Shown here: positions 35,412-36,395 of the stretch, piece by piece
Layout: every line of letters starts with the position of its first letter
Position numbering within the stretch: the first letter of the stretch is position 1
Assembly (NCBI RefSeq): GCF_039525035.1
Contig: NZ_BAAAHE010000050.1
Coordinates: 1 to 36,395, forward strand
DNA length: 36,395 nucleotides
Direction of reading: 5' to 3'
Source of the DNA: Sporichthya brevicatena
GTDB lineage: Bacteria; Actinomycetota; Actinomycetes; Sporichthyales; Sporichthyaceae
Translations under genes and position numbers: made by a program
Notes under the pieces: generated by a model
Database searches by the model: none
What the model was told of the DNA's origin: nothing
What the model saw: the letters and a program-made list of their open reading frames with translations, nothing else

Positions 35412-35908
35412 GGATCCACCTTCACGCACGGGCCCTTGCGCCACCATTCGCCGAGCAGCTCGAGCGCCTCGTCCCCGAACGGGTTGACGCCGGGGCCAGC
35501 GGCGAGGGCGTGCCCGACGAGGACGTGGAGGCACTTGACCCGCCGCGGCATCCCGCCGGCGGAGGTGCCGTTGATCTCGGGCACGTCCTCGATCTCGTCC
35601 CGGGTCGCGAGGTAGGCCTCGTGGGCGCGCTGGTACGCCTCCGCGAGCTCCGGGTCGTCGGCCAGACGGGCCGTCATCTCCCGCATCAGGCCCGAGGCCT
35701 CAAGGGTCCCGATCGCCGAGGCGGCGGTGGGGCAGGTCAGGTAGTAGAGCGTCGGGAACGGGGTGCCGTCGTCCAGGCGCGGCTTGGTCTTCACCACGTC
35801 GGGGAGCCCGCACGGGCACCGGTGCGCGACGCCGATCGCGGCCCGGGGAGGTCGGCCCAGTTGGGCCTTCACCACGGCGGCGTCGGCGGGCTCGAGGCCC
35901 GAGGTCAC
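35408..35908 (-). CDS. DUF501 domain protein
   Basis: A 166-residue protein of the DUF501 family: GRPPRAAIGVAHRCPCGLPDVVKTKPRL, FPTLYYLTCPTAASAIGTLEASG, then NGTSAGGMPRRVKCLHVLVGHALAAGPGVNPFGDEAL. The conserved Cys residues (RCPCG, LTCP, KCLH) and His suggest metal binding; the function is unknown. The GTG at 35908 overlaps the ftsB stop (GTGA), and its own stop overlaps the ppx start (GTGA), so the three genes form one coupled unit. Confidence 0.9.
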   Translation of the reverse strand: MTSGLEPADAAVVKAQLGRPPRAAIGVAHRCPCGLPDVVKTKPRLDDGTPFPTLYYLTCPTAASAIGTLEASGLMREMTARLADDPELAEAYQRAHEAYLATRDEIEDVPEINGTSAGGMPRRVKCLHVLVGHALAAGPGVNPFGDEALELLGEWWRKGPCVKVDP

Positions 35909-36372
35909 GGGGCCGCCCGCCCCGTGGGGAGCTCGCTGACGGGCTGCGCGGCCTCGTCGACGGAGTCGAGCATGCGGTCCCACCAGGGCCCCTCGGCCTT
36001 GGTGCGGGCTTCCTGCTCCTTCTGCACGAGCATCGGGTCGGTGACGCGGAACGCCATCTCGCCGGGCATCACGTAGTGCAGACGGCGCCGGGCCTCACGC
36101 TCGATCGCGTACGGCTCGTTCGCGGCCGCGACCTGCTTCTCGAGCTCGGCGACCCGCTCGGTGCCCTGCGCGACCTGCTGCCGCAGGTCGGAGATGTTGT
36201 TGCGCTGCGCGACGTAGCGCTGGGCCGGGATCGCCACCGTCATCGCGACGACGAACAGCACGGCCGCGAACACCGCAGCCCGGCGCGTGAAGTAGCTGCG
36301 GGGGCCGCTGCCGGGCGGCGTGACCGCGACCGGCGCGGCCTGGGCCGGGATCCGGGCCCGGCCGCTGTGCAC
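35905..36372 (-). CDS. ftsB: FtsB/DivIC-like septum formation initiator (start near window edge)
   Basis: A membrane protein of the septum formation initiator family, which joins FtsL and FtsQ in the divisome. A basic and Pro-rich cytoplasmic N-terminus is followed by one transmembrane helix (AAVFAAVLFVVAMTVAIP, about 32–49) and a coiled coil (NNISDLRQQVAQGTERVAELEKQVAAAN). Then comes the conserved EREARRRLHYVMPGEMAFRV. GTG 36372 gives 155 residues, but the frame stays open to the window edge, so the true start may lie outside. Its stop overlaps the DUF501 start. Confidence 0.88.
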   Translation of the reverse strand: MHSGRARIPAQAAPVAVTPPGSGPRSYFTRRAAVFAAVLFVVAMTVAIPAQRYVAQRNNISDLRQQVAQGTERVAELEKQVAAANEPYAIEREARRRLHYVMPGEMAFRVTDPMLVQKEQEARTKAEGPWWDRMLDSVDEAAQPVSELPTGRAAP

Positions 36373-36395
36373 CGCCGGCCGCGCGGCGCCGCGGC

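Overview
The window is high-GC DNA from an actinomycete (class Actinomycetes). The main evidence is the ftsB–DUF501–ppx order at the right edge, the many GTG starts, the DUF6458, DUF5994 and DUF4287 proteins, a family-5 uracil-DNA glycosylase, a HelD/HelR-type RNA polymerase helicase and two actinobacterial-type cytochromes P450. Nothing seen fixes the genus. No rRNA operon, CRISPR array or prophage is visible.

Left part (1–16.4 kb). A complete IS3-family insertion sequence (63–1393, with terminal repeats and a 3-bp target duplication) lies just downstream of helD. An MFS exporter follows, then the methionine/transsulfuration genes metB and msrA, which are divergent. Next is a small cluster of three DUF6458 membrane proteins and a PH-like protein. 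An alpha/beta hydrolase is divergent from a TetR regulator, and a CYP140-like P450 has a clear 17-bp palindrome over its promoter. After three exported proteins of unknown function, two of them a translationally coupled pair with a barrel-like signature, come cystathionine beta-synthase and an SGNH hydrolase.

Middle (16.4–24.5 kb). Small proteins of unknown function surround a seven-helix Bax inhibitor-1-like protein. A secreted-protein cluster follows: a DUF1524 HNH nuclease on the plus strand faces a minus-strand operon of a second secreted DUF1524 nuclease with an Excalibur domain, an LLM-class flavin oxidoreductase and a lipoprotein serpin. The two nuclease genes share a 13-base motif upstream.

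Accessory-looking part (24.4–31.4 kb). The 3' half of a tRNA-Leu (24.83 kb) and an intact tRNA-Leu with anticodon UAA (bldA type, 30.63–30.71 kb) lie in the same orientation and enclose about 5.8 kb. That interval holds an anti-sigma-type ATPase gene with a frameshift, a GH13 alpha-glucosidase, a GT4 glycosyltransferase, a DUF5994 protein, sparse non-coding stretches and one of two 59-residue Cys-rich paralogues. Its twin lies just outside the remnant. The layout looks like an old tRNA-associated island.

Right part (31.4–36.4 kb). udgB, a second P450, a RibD/DHFR-like reductase and the housekeeping chain ftsB–DUF501–ppx.

Two features recur across the window. First, a dispersed palindrome with core TGGAGATGWCATCTCCA occurs in three intergenic places, always just after a stop codon. 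Second, at least five genes have a TANNNT-like –10 box exactly 6 nt before the start codon, as expected for leaderless transcripts.
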